From: Lepidodermella squamata
Taxonomy: Eukaryota; Gastrotricha
Reading direction: 5' to 3'
DNA: 64,000 nucleotides
Assembly: GCA_047495785.1 (NCBI GenBank)
Contig: JBLDXI010000064.1
Span: 248,001-312,000, forward strand
The translations under genes and the position numbers were made by a program. Below the pieces are notes generated by a model that saw only the letters and a program-made list of their open reading frames with translations, made no database searches and was not told the origin of the DNA. Below, one piece after another: positions 9,235 to 20,163 of this stretch. The first letter of the stretch is position 1. Each line of letters starts with the position of its first letter.

Positions 9235-11797
9235 ATGGGTAAAATACTCAGCTTAATTTTTTTCACATCATTATTATGGTTTCTCTCCATCAATCATCAG
9301 TGTAAGTTTTCTTAGATCATCGCTGTTATTTTTACGATCATTATTTAATTTTTATTGTAGGCGTTTCTGCATCGAAAATGGAGGCGCATTTGATTCGTGA
9401 ATTGTTTAAAGACTACAATAAAATGGAACGGCCAGCCGCTGATGAACGCGATTCGGTCAATGTTATTTTCATTGTTTACCTGCGCCAGGTCATTGATGTC
9501 GTATGTTTCAAATTTTATCGAAAAATCATTCATTTAATTGAGATATATTCAAGGACGAAAAATTGCAAAAGATTCAGACAACACTTTGGCTGAGTTTGGT
9601 AAATTAAATCATCAAATTTCCCAACTCGAACCCTGATTTTTCGTATTTTTTAGAACTGGTTTGATTACCGGCTTCAATGGGACCCGTGGCAACATAATAA
9701 TATCACGCGGCTTTTGAGTGAGATAATTAATTTTTTTAGATTTTTCTCAATATTTTTTTTTATTTTCAGTACCTCATGATAAAATTTGGAGTCCGGATAT
9801 TTTGCTGTGAGTTGTTACGGCTATCTTTCTGAATTTTTATATATTTTTTCCGATTTTTATGAAAGGCACAACTCGGCGGTGGATAATTTCGACCCGACGA
9901 ATAAAGTTCACGCTGAAGTTTTCTACAACGGCGAAATTGCTTGGATGCCGCCTGGAATTTTCGCATCTACCTGGTAAGCCATTGATCACCGAGTTTGAAA
10001 TTGAGGAAAATTCCATTTCTTAGAATTTTAATTTACCATTTTTTATTAGCATCATTTTTTCAAATTATATCATTGTACCGATTAGTTCAAAATAGAGAAT
10101 TTCAGTTATTCTAAAAAAATTCTAAAAATAAACTGACAGGGCCGAAATTTGAAAAATTAGAAATTAGGGGAAAATTTCTTGGATTATTTTTTCAATTTTT
10201 CGTATTTTATTTTCCAGCCGGATTCAAATCAAGGTAAGAAAATTGAAAATTACGAAAATCGCTTGAGCTCTCGCATTTCCGACTCGCTCCTGCCCTAGTA
10301 TTTCCCATTCGATACGCAACGCTGTGATCTCAAGTTCAGTTCCTGGACGTACGCCCTATCCGGCGTTAATTTGACCCTGCCGTTCTACGAGGCCGATCTC
10401 AAATCGTACGTTCGCAACGGCGAGTGGGATCTGTTGGGTGCGCCAGCCATGCGTAACGTCGTGCCTTACGAGGGCGAATCTTACGTCGACGCAACGTTCG
10501 TCATCATTCTCAGCCGGCGGCCGCTGTTCTATATTTTCAACCTCGTTGTACCAACTGTTTTGGTGAGAGAATTTTCGAAAAATAATTTTGTTTATTTTCG
10601 ATAATTTTTCGAAATTTCCAGATCTCAATTATTGCGCTATTGACGTTCACTTTACCGGCGGAATCTGGCGAAAAAATCGGACTATGTGAGTATTAAGTAA
10701 TTAAAAAAATTCCAATTTCAATCTATTCATATTCAAAATTTCAAATTTTTCGAAATTTTTAGATTTTTTTGGATTATTTCAGAATTTCAGAATTCAATTT
10801 TAGCCGAATAATTTCCACCTTTCTAATAAATTTGAAAAAACATTAAATTTTTTACAAGGTTTTTATGTCGGGTTTTTTCTTTCTAGGCGTTACTGCTCTA
10901 CTTTCGATTTTTGTGTTCCTCAACTTGGTCATGAATTTGCTGCCCGCCGGTGAGCACGTCCCACTTCTCGGCCTCTACTTTGGCGGCACCGTCACCCTAT
11001 TGTCAATGTCCGTCGCCAGCACTATCATGGTGCTAAATATTCACTATCGCACGCCGAAAACACGCAAATTACCGCAATGGGTACGTGCGGAATAAAATTA
11101 GACAATGAATTTTCATTTTTCATTTCATTTCTGTAGGTTAAAATATGGATCAACAAGAGATTGGCATGGCTTGTCCGAATGAAGAGACCGGTAATTCTTC
11201 AAAATCTTCAACTTTTTAATTTTTTTTTCCAAAATTCTGAAATCAGTTAAATCATAAAATGGTGATCTTTATTTGTTTAGTTTTATTTTCAAATTTAAAA
11301 TTTTCCAAATAATTAATTTTTATTTTTTTTAAATCAATTATTAATTTTCAAATAATTTTTTTATCAGAGATTTTCCGATAACTTTTCAAGAATAATTGAA
11401 ATTTGTGGATAATGTGGAATCATTATAGAAAAATGAGGCGAACGAAGAAGAGCAACGGCGATCGACACTGGTTGTTCACAGTGAATTATCGCCTCAACTG
11501 CCAGATTTGGACATGGGCGTTTTCGAATGCACGCCGACATACGACGACTGCGATGATTTCATCGACCGTGGCATGACGTTGACGGACGAAGTTCACTGGC
11601 GCATGCGTCAAGTGGTGCGTGAAATGCGAACGATCACCAAGAAATCAGAGCGCGACAACGAGGAGGCCGAGGTGAGTGAGGAGTGGAAATTCGCCTCCAG
11701 CGTCATCGACCGCGTCTGTTTCATTGTGTTCACTTCGATGACGATTATCATGACCCTGGTCATCATGTTCTGCGCACCCGACCCAATGGACCAATAA
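9235..11797 (+). CDS. Cys-loop (nicotinic acetylcholine receptor-type) ion-channel subunit, non-alpha
   Basis: Predicted 473 residues. Exons: 9235-9301, 9361-9500, 9554-9598, 9654-9717, 9770-9806, 9866-9973, 10218-10233, 10299-10562, 10622-10685, 10887-11080, 11137-11190, 11429-11797; all phases join. Signal peptide at 1-22, then EAHLIRELFKDYNKMERP and WSPDILL, as in nicotinic ligand-binding domains. The Cys-loop is C154-(13 residues)-C168 with YFPFDTQR. M1 is about 236-258. PAESGEK before M2 (Glu at -1') indicates a cation-selective family. M3 is about 295-318 and M4 about 445-468. Loop C reads PYEGESY with no vicinal CysCys, so it should be a non-alpha partner. M2 (IGLCVTALLSIFVFLNLVMN) keeps Leu9' but has Gly2', Cys4', Asn16' and Asn20', unusual choices. 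The cytoplasmic loop is short and acidic. Confidence 0.92.
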
Positions 11798-11821
11798 TTA
11801 TCATTACATTATGTGTGAGTA

Positions 11822-11827
11822 AATAAA
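11822..11827 (+). terminator. Polyadenylation signal of the receptor gene
   Basis: AATAAA lies 25 bases after the TAA stop at 11795-11797, in AGTAAATAAAAAAAAATG. Confidence 0.6.
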
Positions 11828-11920
11828 AAAAAATGAATTCACTTAAAGTCAGCATTTTATTTCACTTCAATACACTCCTCGCAAGTAATATGTGTTGACC
11901 TACAACAGCTATGAGTGAGC

Positions 11921-14900
11921 TCACGAAAACGTCTCGCATAAGACGCGGTCAGCCAAACTATTGCAAGCAACTGTCATGTAGTAAAGATTCGCGCCGTTAC
12001 GAATAACAACACACCCATCGGATGTAATAGGCGTAACCCACTGCGAATCGATGTAGTTGAAATTGGAGCCATCGTCCCATTTGAATACTTGGTTATTTTG
12101 ATGGGTGAGGGGAATCCACGCTTTCGAATATCCAATTGCACCGAAAATCAATGCTACCACGGCATCGCTCCATTCAGAGTCTGATCTGATCCTGGCGAAG
12201 CTAGCATTTCGCGCGGCGCATTTCGACCGGGCTTCGGCAACGCCAAAATCAACAGCTCCGGCGATTGCCAAAAAATTCTTCTTCACATTCTTACACGTCT
12301 TCTCATCGTTATAAGTGACATTAGCCGGTTCTCGAACTTGAGAGACCGCATTGCAGCCAACCGTTTCCGCCACACATTGAACTGCCCCGTTGCTCGTGTC
12401 GACGCAGCGGAAAATTTTCGGCTATAAAAATCAATAATACGGTTAACAGATAAAAAGTAGGGTCCAGCAACATTTCTGACGTTGTGAGATTTTGATGTAA
12501 CTTTCAAGATAAATTAACGTGGAGTCGAAGAAAAGCAAAAAAAAAATTTCGGAACATTTGAATTCGAGTGTGGGATTGCGACAAAATTAAAGACTAAAAT
12601 AAACAAAATTTAAAAAAAGTGGCACGCGAAATTTATATTTCGAAATGTTGAGAGCCAACCCACCAGAGGTGTTATATCTCTGATACAGCTGTCATGGTTC
12701 AGTCGGAAGTTCTGCAAGCCTGAGAACAATTTAACCTGCAAGGAAAAGCAGTTTTTACCGGCAAATTGTGTTGAACCAACTTTACCTGCGAAAGGTCTCG
12801 TGGGCAAGCGGCGTAGCAAGATAGCCGTTTGGTTGAATCCTCGCATGAAACGGCATTCTGTTGAAATTGAGACACTTTCTTGTTAGATTGCTAATACCAA
12901 AACTCACGCCAAGCAAGCACGTCTCGCGATTGATGAACACTCCGGTCGAGTACTGCTGGGTTTCATTGCTAGCGAAGCAGCCAGGGATTTGCGGTCGACA
13001 GTCGTTGAACTTTTTGGTCGTAGAATCAAAGCACCGAATGTGCGGCTTTTCACTGATCGGAGCTGAGACTGAAATGACAAACGCAAAATTAATTGTCGGC
13101 CCAGGTTTCTAGAAAGTCAAATCATTCACTGGGGAAATTATTCTAAATTCTATTTCTAGTTTTCAAATAACGAGACTTTCGAACCTGTTCCATTGGTGCA
13201 TAACGCGAGGGTTGGATACAGAGTTGATCCCGTGGCCTAGACCACAGAAAGGAGAATCAGCGTCACACAGTAACACATCAACCGTTTCAAATTGCTCACC
13301 CAGTTGTTGGGGCAGGAGTACGGGTCTGGGACACAGGTCATGATGACGTTGTTTGAGGTGCATCGCTTGAATTTCAAAGTCTGAAATGGCAATGCAGTTG
13401 AACTTCAATGGTGCCATCAGTTTCTTGAAATCTCACCGCGAATTCAGCTTTCTTTTTCTCGCATTCGTTGAGGTTGTACTTTAAACTTAAAGTTGGCTTC
13501 TGATCGTCGAACCAGAACGTCTAAAATTTTAAGCGGATTTTTTGATGGTATAGCGATATCATAGTAGATAATACTTCAAAAAAAAATAAGGCCAAGGATC
13601 CGTACACCGACGCGTTTCGGCTTTTATTGCCATCTTCAGGGTCTAACAAAGAAATTTACAACATCAATTAAGCTAATTTCAGATGTCAACAATCAGTACG
13701 GCCTCTCACCTCATTTTTGTTGCCAGTTGGTGAAGATTATATAAACTGCGGAAATTAGTTCAGATTTACATCTTAAATGTTACTAGAAACACAACAAGTT
13801 AAGTTAGGATATTATAGTCAAGTAATATAAAATTATAAACTATTTTTGCGATTATTTACGTATGCACATTTTGTTGATAGTGGGATCCAAAGCCTGTATG
13901 TACAGCTTTTCAGTACGTAAAAGACTGAAAGGTTTTTGGCACTGGTGGAGGATAGAGGCGTGGAATGGAGGATCTTTTTTCACACATGTTACGAAGTGCT
14001 CACCAGGCGTGCCAGGTTTTATCGAGTTGACTGAGTAAATATGCTGAGTGGTACGTGTAGCAGCAGGTTTGCTAGTGCAACCAACATATTTTTCACCACA
14101 AGTTCTACATTCCAATTGATAAATTACATTTTGTTTCGTACAGTTAGAACGAAGGTCTTTTGATAGGCCACACAAGCAACCCCAACATTTATAAGAAGTA
14201 TGTACATAATCTGTGAAGCGGGTGGGTATCATGACTTTCAAGGCGGTAGATTTCCAGCAAATCTGGATATCTCTTTGATAAAAGGCCTGAAATTTAAATT
14301 GGCTGAAATTAGCTTAATTGATGTTGTAAATTTCTTTGTTAGACCCTGAAGATGGCAATAAAAGCCGAAACGCGTCGGTGTACGGATCCTTGGCCTTATT
14401 TTTTGAAGTAACGTCTAAAATATCGATTTTATAAAATAAAAACAAGATTTCGATGACCAATTTCAATCATTTTTTAGAATTTTTTAAATAATTGAATGAG
14501 GCTCACATTCATATCACCGGGGTTGTTACAGCCGATATTCCCAGGCACGCAGAACGGAGTCAGAGCCGCGTATTTGTAGCACATTCGGGCATTCTGTAGA
14601 CAAAACAGAACATATTTGAATTTTTATAGCAGAAGAAATAACGGACCCCAGTGTTGCAGACGCCGGTTGTTCGGAAAATGGAGCCCAACTTCAATAGACA
14701 AATAGACAAACACGTCAATTCTCGGAAGAAATTAAAATGGTTAATTGAGGAATTAACCTGATATTCGGTGAGTGGATCACAGGCATTGGCAGCTAGTTTG
14801 CAGCTGGTGAATCGGTTGCTGAACTGCGAGAAGCACCGAACCCAGTTCACTTCTGTACCCGAAACGTCGTCGCCTGACGCCAACAAGAGGGTTAGCAGTA

Positions 14901-14922
14901 GGGCGTAGCAATACGAAACCAT
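11921..14922 (-). CDS. Secreted Cys-rich protein with C-terminal C-type lectin domain, 10 exons
   Basis: Predicted 438 residues. Exons (minus strand): 14758-14922, 14647-14688, 14507-14593, 13437-13520, 13300-13380, 13185-13236, 12908-13068, 12786-12857, 12664-12735, 11921-12421; phases all join. I chose the ATG at 14922, which gives a signal peptide (MVSYCYALLLTLLLASG); an in-frame ATG at 14955 would add 11 residues. Module order A-K is complete: MCYKYAALTPFCVPGN, TFWFDDQKPTLSL, CTSNN...CVPDPYSC, PHIRCFDSTTKKFNDC, NAVSCEDSTKRLSCYAAC. The lectin exon has WIPLTHQNNQVFKWDDGSNF and ends LCETFS. Modules G and H are fused in one 161-base exon. Intron 3 carries the Penelope-like insertion at 13528-14409, with a 12-base duplication that preserves the acceptor. 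Same family as 3833-5872; likely soluble recognition protein, ligand unknown. Confidence 0.88.
13601..13649 (-). ncRNA. Hammerhead-ribozyme-like motif, left terminus of the Penelope-like element
   Basis: Mirror copy of the right-end motif: on the minus strand CTGAAGA (13639-13633), the GGC...GCC stem, GAAAC and GCGTC with the predicted cleavage after the C at 13609. This copy is in the sense orientation of the GIY-YIG frame. Confidence 0.45.
13852..14241 (-). pseudogene. GIY-YIG endonuclease fragment of the Penelope-like element
   Basis: The frame encodes a Cys-rich linker (YKCWGCLCGLSKDL) followed by NVIYQLECRTCGEKYVGCTS, the paired VIY ... YVG strands of a GIY-YIG nuclease. Downstream are an Arg-rich helix (RTTQHI), a conserved Glu (RTEKLYIQALDP) and a terminal Asn (TINKM), in the order expected for this fold. 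The listed start is a TTG; the frame is open further upstream into the terminal repeat (IQICWKSTALKV), so the protein is truncated at its N-terminus rather than starting here. GIY-YIG nucleases cut target DNA for Penelope-like retroelements. Without the reverse transcriptase this copy cannot mobilise itself. Confidence 0.7.
14336..14384 (+). ncRNA. Hammerhead-ribozyme-like motif, right terminus of the Penelope-like element
   Basis: Reads CTGAAGA (14346-14352), a GGC/GCC stem with AATAAAA loop, GAAAC (14367-14371), then GCGTC with a predicted cleavage point after C14376. Flanking ACC and GGT can form the base of stem I. This matches the order of a type I hammerhead (CUGANGA, stem II, GAAA, short stem III, UH), known in Penelope-like elements. 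One deviation: an unpaired T after CTGAAGA at the base of stem II. Confidence 0.45.
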
Positions 14923-15429
14923 CTGGTCAAATGAGCTTTGAAAGAAAATAAACAAAAAATTCGCTTTGTGAATTTTATTAAAAATTTAACGAATGAAACT
15001 TGAATTGAGGCGCGTTTCAACGTGTTTGTAGTATTTTTTATGGCTCGACTTATTCTTGTGTTGCGATGACACGCGGCCTAGAAATTTCGCCAAGTCACGT
15101 TTTAAAAAAATACTCTGATACAAAACTGTGTCACGGCGTTTCATTTTCGGCGCCGAGCCCTGCCAAATAAAAGATCGCGTGTTTAAGAGTGCACTGCCGA
15201 GTTCAAGTCCGTGTTATCCGGTTGACTATAGTTTAACAATTATTTCTTATTTCTTTGAAGAAAAATAACAGATTATTCAATTCAACAATCCACACATTCT
15301 TCATTTCACAAAATCGACTAAGAAGAGCAGCTAAGACTCAGCTAAATCGACGAAGAGCAGAACTTGGTGAATAGAATTCGGTATTCGGCATTCGGCATTG
15401 CTTCGCCTGTGTTGTAAGATCTGGGAAGT
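14923..15429. other. Upstream region of the CTLD gene at 11921, duplicated near 24200
   Basis: This 5' flank shares stretches with 24180-24460 (for example TTCAACGTGT near the gene, and TCGCGTG ... GTCACTGCCGAGT at the far end, here AGTGCACTGCCGAGTTC). Both flanks precede the same type of first exon, so the promoter region was duplicated with it. No gene is seen here. Confidence 0.5.
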
Positions 15430-15657
15430 GAGCGTGTGACAAAATGACTGACGGCAAATGTAGGCCATGACCTGGCGGTTCTTTTGACTCCGAATTTGGG
15501 GCCATAAGATCTGAGCAGGTCTTTGAAAATGACTGTGTAATAACGTCGAAATTTCTGATTTCTGTGCGTTCCTTGAAGTCTTTGGCCCCAAATTCGGAGC
15601 CAAAAGAACCGCCAGGTCATGGCCTACATTTGCCGTCAGGCATTTTGCCACACGACG
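15430..15657. repeat. Hairpin element with about 75-base arms
   Basis: GACGGCAAATGTAGGCCATG (15452) and its complement near 15619-15638 are the core of arms at about 15430-15506 and 15583-15657. Over the inner 55 bases I see one mismatch. The loop is about 76 bases. No coding potential: a MITE-like foldback. Confidence 0.8.
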
Positions 15658-16203
15658 CATTGTTGACCCGATAAAAGGACTTTTTGACAGACCCAGGATT
15701 TGGATCCAAATATCGGATCTCGCAGTCTATTTTTGGCAGTTAAAGTGTTAATGGTCCTGGAACACGGAGCATTACAAATTTTACATTTTCAATATCACGG
15801 TTCCCAAACCCGCAAGGGTAAGGCTGTTACATTTCATTAAATTGTCATCACCTTGATGCCTTGACACCTCGCTCTTTTTCGGTTGAAATCACTTGCCATT
15901 ATGGGAAATACAGCACACATTTTTCCATCCCTGGCAGCTCCAGGATCTAAGATCGCAACGTTATTCATCCAGGCACAGATTTGTCAAAATCGGCAACCTT
16001 CAAATTATAAATTAATGAAGACTGGTGATACACCTACTTCCATTTATTCTTATGAATGAAATCATAGTTAGGCAATTAACATAATTCAAAGAAAACGATG
16101 TAGATTGTCAATTTTTGAAGTAACGATGAGAGTACTTTATAATCAGCAGTCACTGATGTATAATTGTGTATGATTGTATAATTGTGACTGGCGGCTTTCC
16201 AAC
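15658..16203. other. Spacer with a partial hAT-like repeat copy
   Basis: Positions 15898-15963 (minus) resemble the end of the repeat seen at 36915-37162 (TTTTTCCATCCCTGGCAGCT, AGATCGCAACG). Otherwise I see nothing. Confidence 0.4.
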
Positions 16204-17299
16204 CTAGCTCTTGCCAATCGTGAAAGCGGCACAATTGATTTCAACCATTCGCATTTCCTCAAAACTTAGAACCTTGTAGAATAAGTTCAGGCAAGCCACG
16301 CTACCCAACAGCTGTTCTTGTGGGTTTGAAAGCGAGCTGTTAAATGGAAGTGAATGAACCATGCACTTACTGTATCAAAAAAAATGAAACTAACCCTCCC
16401 AAGCTGAATAAGCCACTCGTGACAGGCCGCGAGCTGCTTCCTACAACCCCACCTTCCGTTTGGATAAAGAACTGCAATTCATTGTTGTTGGAATTGAACG
16501 TTATTGTCAGAAACTGCCATGCCATTGTGGATGGTGCCTGGATTGATTTCGATATAAAAGAATCACCATACGGCCGAATTTGAAACGTTCCGCCACTTTT
16601 CCGGAGTTCAAGTCCAGCAGCATTATCTGGAGCGAATTCGAATATCGCGCCGGTCGTGCCATCTGGACTAGTGGCTAATAGAGTGATTGTAAAATTTCCC
16701 GAGGTCAGCCTGACTTTATCATCAGCCACAATTATAGGATCGGATGAATTGTAATAGAAGGCCGTGCTTGGTACACCGAATGGCCCGGTAACTCGTGCCA
16801 GGGGCGTGATTGGCACGTTCTTCGCATCGGCTCTAGGATCGACTACGTCGTTGAAATCAGAAACCAGTGGCCAAAGAGCTGTGTTCGATGGTAGAATAGC
16901 TTTCAAATTCTCAGGAGCCCAAGTTTTTCCGGCGCTGATTTGCAGGCATCTTCGTCGAAGTATCCACAGCTGCTGGATTGTCAGGGCTGTCTTGAATATC
17001 GATAAACAAGACCCTCCACCATAAAGCGGGTCTTCGTCTAATGTATTGGTGCCCATATGCAATCTATTGCTGGTAGCTGGCGCCGTTACGCTAACCGTGT
17101 AGGTGAAGCTGTCGCAAACAGCTGTCAGTTGATTAGATGCACGATTGTAGATGGCAGCGATAAAAATCGAAGCTGGGAGGGTCTGAGCGGCACATTGAAA
17201 TGACTTGGCCGCGGACTGAGTATCTGTAACAAAACATGGCAATCATGTTCCCTGTGCAATCACTCTAGCTGTTCGAAGTTGAAAAAAAATCTGCTCGAC

Positions 17300-17378
17300 T
17301 GCTCGAATTTGGGATCCCCCATCCCCTCTGAAAGTCGCACACTGAAATTCGGAATCTAGGATCTTAGATTCCGAATTT
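17300..17378. repeat. hAT-like repeat end and small hairpin inside an intron
   Basis: CTGAAAGTCGCACACTG (about 17328-17344) matches the CAGTGTGCGACTTTCAG terminus of the element at 36915 in reverse. It is followed by GAAATTCGGAATCT ... AGATTCCGAATTTC, an inverted pair. An open frame here (17243-17593, minus) is intronic. Confidence 0.5.
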
Positions 17379-18165
17379 CGCCCTATTAAGACTAAGAGTC
17401 CATAAGTTTCCAGTCTTATATTATTTGTATATGTTTTGCATACACTGTATACCTTTGAGTCTCTCGAACACATTATTTCTTCCACTTTGGCATGATAGCT
17501 CGGTAACGGTAGAGAATTTGCATCTTTTAAACACGTTCTCCCGTAACAATTTGCTACGGCGCTATTGTCAACATTGCCGAACTCCCCTTTCATTTATATA
17601 CTAAACAATTTCAACTGATAATGAACTCACCGATGTATATGAGCAGAGAATTGCTAGAAAAAACGTAATAAATGCGGAATAGTGATGCAGCGTCGCGAAA
17701 CATTAGGATTGGCGAAGGGTTTGATCCACTGTCGATGCGGGCGTAAATAGAAATTGTGAAAGAAGATTGGCTGAGATCGAGCTGGCTATTCTGGACGATC
17801 AGATAACCGGGCGTACCACCAGTCGATAACAGAGAGTTTGCGAATCCAAATGGGCCAATATAGAAATAGTTATAACCATAAACAGTTACACCATGGACAC
17901 CATTCCCGCTAACATCATTTGTGCCGTAAGCCTTCGTCAGCGGTAAGTAAGCCAATTCTTTCGGTAGCCCAAAAGGCATTTCTGAAAGCGACAGCTGACT
18001 GTTTGCGATTCGAAATTTCGCCAGACTTACCTAGTTCGCATAGCGCCAAATCGGTGAACCATAAACCAGTCGATGCCTAAGTGCGAGCAGTTCGGCTATG
18101 AATGCAATAGGAGATGAAATGATGATGCTCACGGAATTTTGAGGGCAGTTGTCGCTAATGGTCAC

Positions 18166-18926
18166 GCACATTTTCCGGCCCGCCGGTGTTTCCTCCGCGC
18201 GCGCGCTCCTATTGGTTGGGGCTTATTGCGCAACATTTCAAGATAATTATAGCCTACCCCCACGCGCGCGCACTCGGACGCGCCTGAGCGCCCGTGCGCT
18301 AAGTCTATGACAGTTTGCTAAGTCTAAGACGAGCATGCTGCATGCTTTTCAACAAAAATATAAGCCCACCCTTGAAAAGGATGTTTGGCATTGTTAATAC
18401 GACAACAAAACTGACTGCATCGTGACGGCCTACACGTCTTTATTTGATGACTTATCTGTTCGTATCCAAAAACACCGGCCATAAGAATTTAAAAAGTTGA
18501 TATAAGAAAGGATGCGAAGGATTTTTTTCGAGGAACCCGCTTTTTTTATGAAAAATTATTAAATAAAAAAAATAAACTGGAAATAGCCATTTTAGGCGCG
18601 CTATTTTAGGCTATTTTAGGGTGATGTTGAACACTTCAGGGAAAATTCGGTTCAAATTTAAAATCAACTTGAAACACCAAATACCAATGAAAAAAGTGAA
18701 AATACGAAAATTTCGCCTTTTATTCCACCCACCACGCATATCCAACCCCTAGCGCGCCGTTATTCTCCTGAATTTCGGACTTGTACATTTTCCAGCGCAC
18801 GCGCGCGAGGGAGGGCTGCAATTATTTGTTGCGCAATAAATGCGAGCGAGGCGTATTTACGCGTAAAACGAGCCAACCAATAGGAGCGCGCGCGCGGAGG
18901 AAACACCGGCGGGCCGGAAAATGTGC
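18166..18926. mobile_element. Mutator-like non-autonomous DNA element with 9-base target duplication
   Basis: A 761-base element starting GCACATTTTCCGGCCCGCCG and ending with its reverse complement. The strong terminal repeat runs about 55 bases, with weaker similarity (TTATTGCGCAACA) further in. It is flanked by direct AATGGTCAC copies (18157-18165 and 18927-18935). The 9-base duplication and long terminal repeats fit Mutator-like elements; no transposase is encoded. It interrupts a coding exon of the discoidin/LamG gene. Confidence 0.85.
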
Positions 18927-18977
18927 AATGGTCACACATTGACGCGCCATGAGCAGTTGATTCGTGCAGAGAATGTA

Positions 18978-19857
18978 CTGCATTAGGGACACAAAATATA
19001 AAATGAAACAAGCGTCGTCTGTTAGAAAGCAATACTAAAGAATGATAAATACCAGGGAAATAACAGGCTCAGAGTATATTCGGGGAGAACATTTCAATTT
19101 CGGAGTAAGCGTTTTGAGCTGTTCAGTAATAAGGATGTCAACCTGTTTGTAAGGGGAATCTGGGAATTATTCCCGCTGAAGTCTCGAAGGCGGCCGCTAT
19201 CTAATGAGCTCAAGCTTGGAATTCAGAATTTTAGTTTGATTTATTTCGCGAAAAACGACTTTTTAGAGCGGCATTAATTTATTAATTATTAATTGAAAAT
19301 CGACTTAAAAAACAATTAAACGCATTCGAAAAGATTGTTGTACGATCTTTTCGAATTTTCAAGCTTTTAATAATAGAACCAATTCCTAAATTCCTAGTCT
19401 TACGAAAATTCAGACGACCTGAAAATTATCCACTTTCTTTTATTTCTTTTATTTGAACTATAGAACTATAGTAGAACTATAGAAATAAAATAATTCCAAA
19501 CACTAATTGGCGTTGTTTCTCCATATAATTCAAGGGATATAGTGAGGCAAAGTGTAACTTCGTACCCGCAATTTCGTACCGCTGTCATTTCGTACCAAAA
19601 GTGGTGACCTTTTCATAACATTTTTAGTGATTTTTTCATTCCCAAAGCAATGCGAGGATTAGACTCACGATATGAATTTGTATTGGTACGAAATGACCAC
19701 GATATGAATTTTCCGATACGAACACTAAATCATAGTGAAATCATTACGAAATTATTGAATTCAGTACCTAACATCATTGAATTTTGTACCAAATTATCGC
19801 GACACCCCAGCTCTGGGACCCTAAGCAGAGTAAGGCTCAACAAACCACAGGGAGGAC
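18978..19857. other. Spacer containing a TTCGTACC-rich repeat
   Basis: Around 19560-19800 the word TTCGTACC/GGTACGAA recurs. The block 19753-19799 (ATTGAATTCAGTACC ... ATTGAATTTTGTACCAA) is nearly identical to 42793-42837 in the intron of the large lectin gene. No gene seen. Confidence 0.5.
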
Positions 19858-20147
19858 CAGGGTGCGATCTTGGATCCCGGAGCTGCCAGGGATGGAAAAA
19901 AATTGTTTTGCTGTATTTGCCAAAATTACTAGTTATTTTGGCGAATAACCGAGCGCAGCGAGAAAATTTTGGAGATTTTCCACTAAAACACGCTCCAGAC
20001 CCAAATTGACGAAATAAGGGGATAAATTCTCATTTTGTCGTCTGGCCCGGCCGAGCTGGGAGGGGGGGGGACCCTTTGGTTACTTCGGCTGGGTGCTAGA
20101 AACTTGCTAGAAAACACCGCAGCTCCCGGATCCTACTTCGCACACTG
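19858..20147. mobile_element. hAT-like non-autonomous element
   Basis: Starts CAGGGTGCGATCTTGGATCC and ends GGATCCTACTTCGCACACTG, an inverted terminal pair. The interior (GCGAGAAAATTTTGGAGATT) matches copies at 36915-37162 and 54147-54345. Flanking octamers differ (GGGAGGAC and CGTGTATG), so sequence beside it was probably lost or rearranged. The adjacent lectin-family gene at 20164 lacks its last exon exactly here. Confidence 0.6.
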
Positions 20148-20163
20148 CGTGTATGAAACTTAC

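Larger units (their letters stand above)
13528..14409 (-). mobile_element. Truncated Penelope-like retroelement with inverted terminal repeats
   Basis: An 882-base insertion in intron 3 of the gene at 11921. It is flanked by direct copies of AACGTCTAAAAT (13516-13527 and 14410-14421), a probable target duplication. Its ends are inverted repeats of about 105 bases (13575-13682 and 14305-14406) carrying a CTGAAGATGG...GCCGAAACGCG core. One end has about 47 extra bases, like the tail seen in Penelope-type elements. The interior encodes a GIY-YIG nuclease segment on the minus strand (13852-14241), typical of the Penelope C-terminus; no reverse transcriptase is present. It is therefore a severely deleted, non-autonomous copy. 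Confidence 0.75.
16204..18977 (-). pseudogene. Discoidin/LamG lectin gene, 5' truncated and split by a transposon
   Basis: Exons on the minus strand: 16204-16336, 16395-17223, 17631-17981, 18031-18076, and a 75-base exon made of 18936-18977 plus 18133-18165, interrupted by the element at 18166-18926. Phases join for all of them. The protein portion has the end of a discoidin-type (F5/8C) domain (GLWFTDLALCELE), then two concanavalin-like LamG domains (TNDVSGNGVHGVTVYG; ALWPLVSDFNDVVDP; GSVACLNLFYKVLSFEEMRM) and a TAG stop. It resembles the C-terminal half of the gene at 38814-44866. No start or signal peptide is found upstream of 18977, although the TAATGCAG acceptor there implies a missing earlier exon. 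The 407-base intron at 17224-17630 holds a repeat end and a short hairpin (17343-17378). Confidence 0.75.

Noticed and set aside
16344-16583. Plus-strand frame opposite the LamG gene
   Set aside because: Shadow of minus-strand coding sequence; the same applies to plus-strand frames at 16764-17024, 41038-41442 and 44409-44666.
17243-17593. 116-codon minus-strand frame as an exon of the LamG gene
   Set aside because: The exons on either side join in phase when this segment is treated as an intron, and the segment contains a transposon end and a hairpin.
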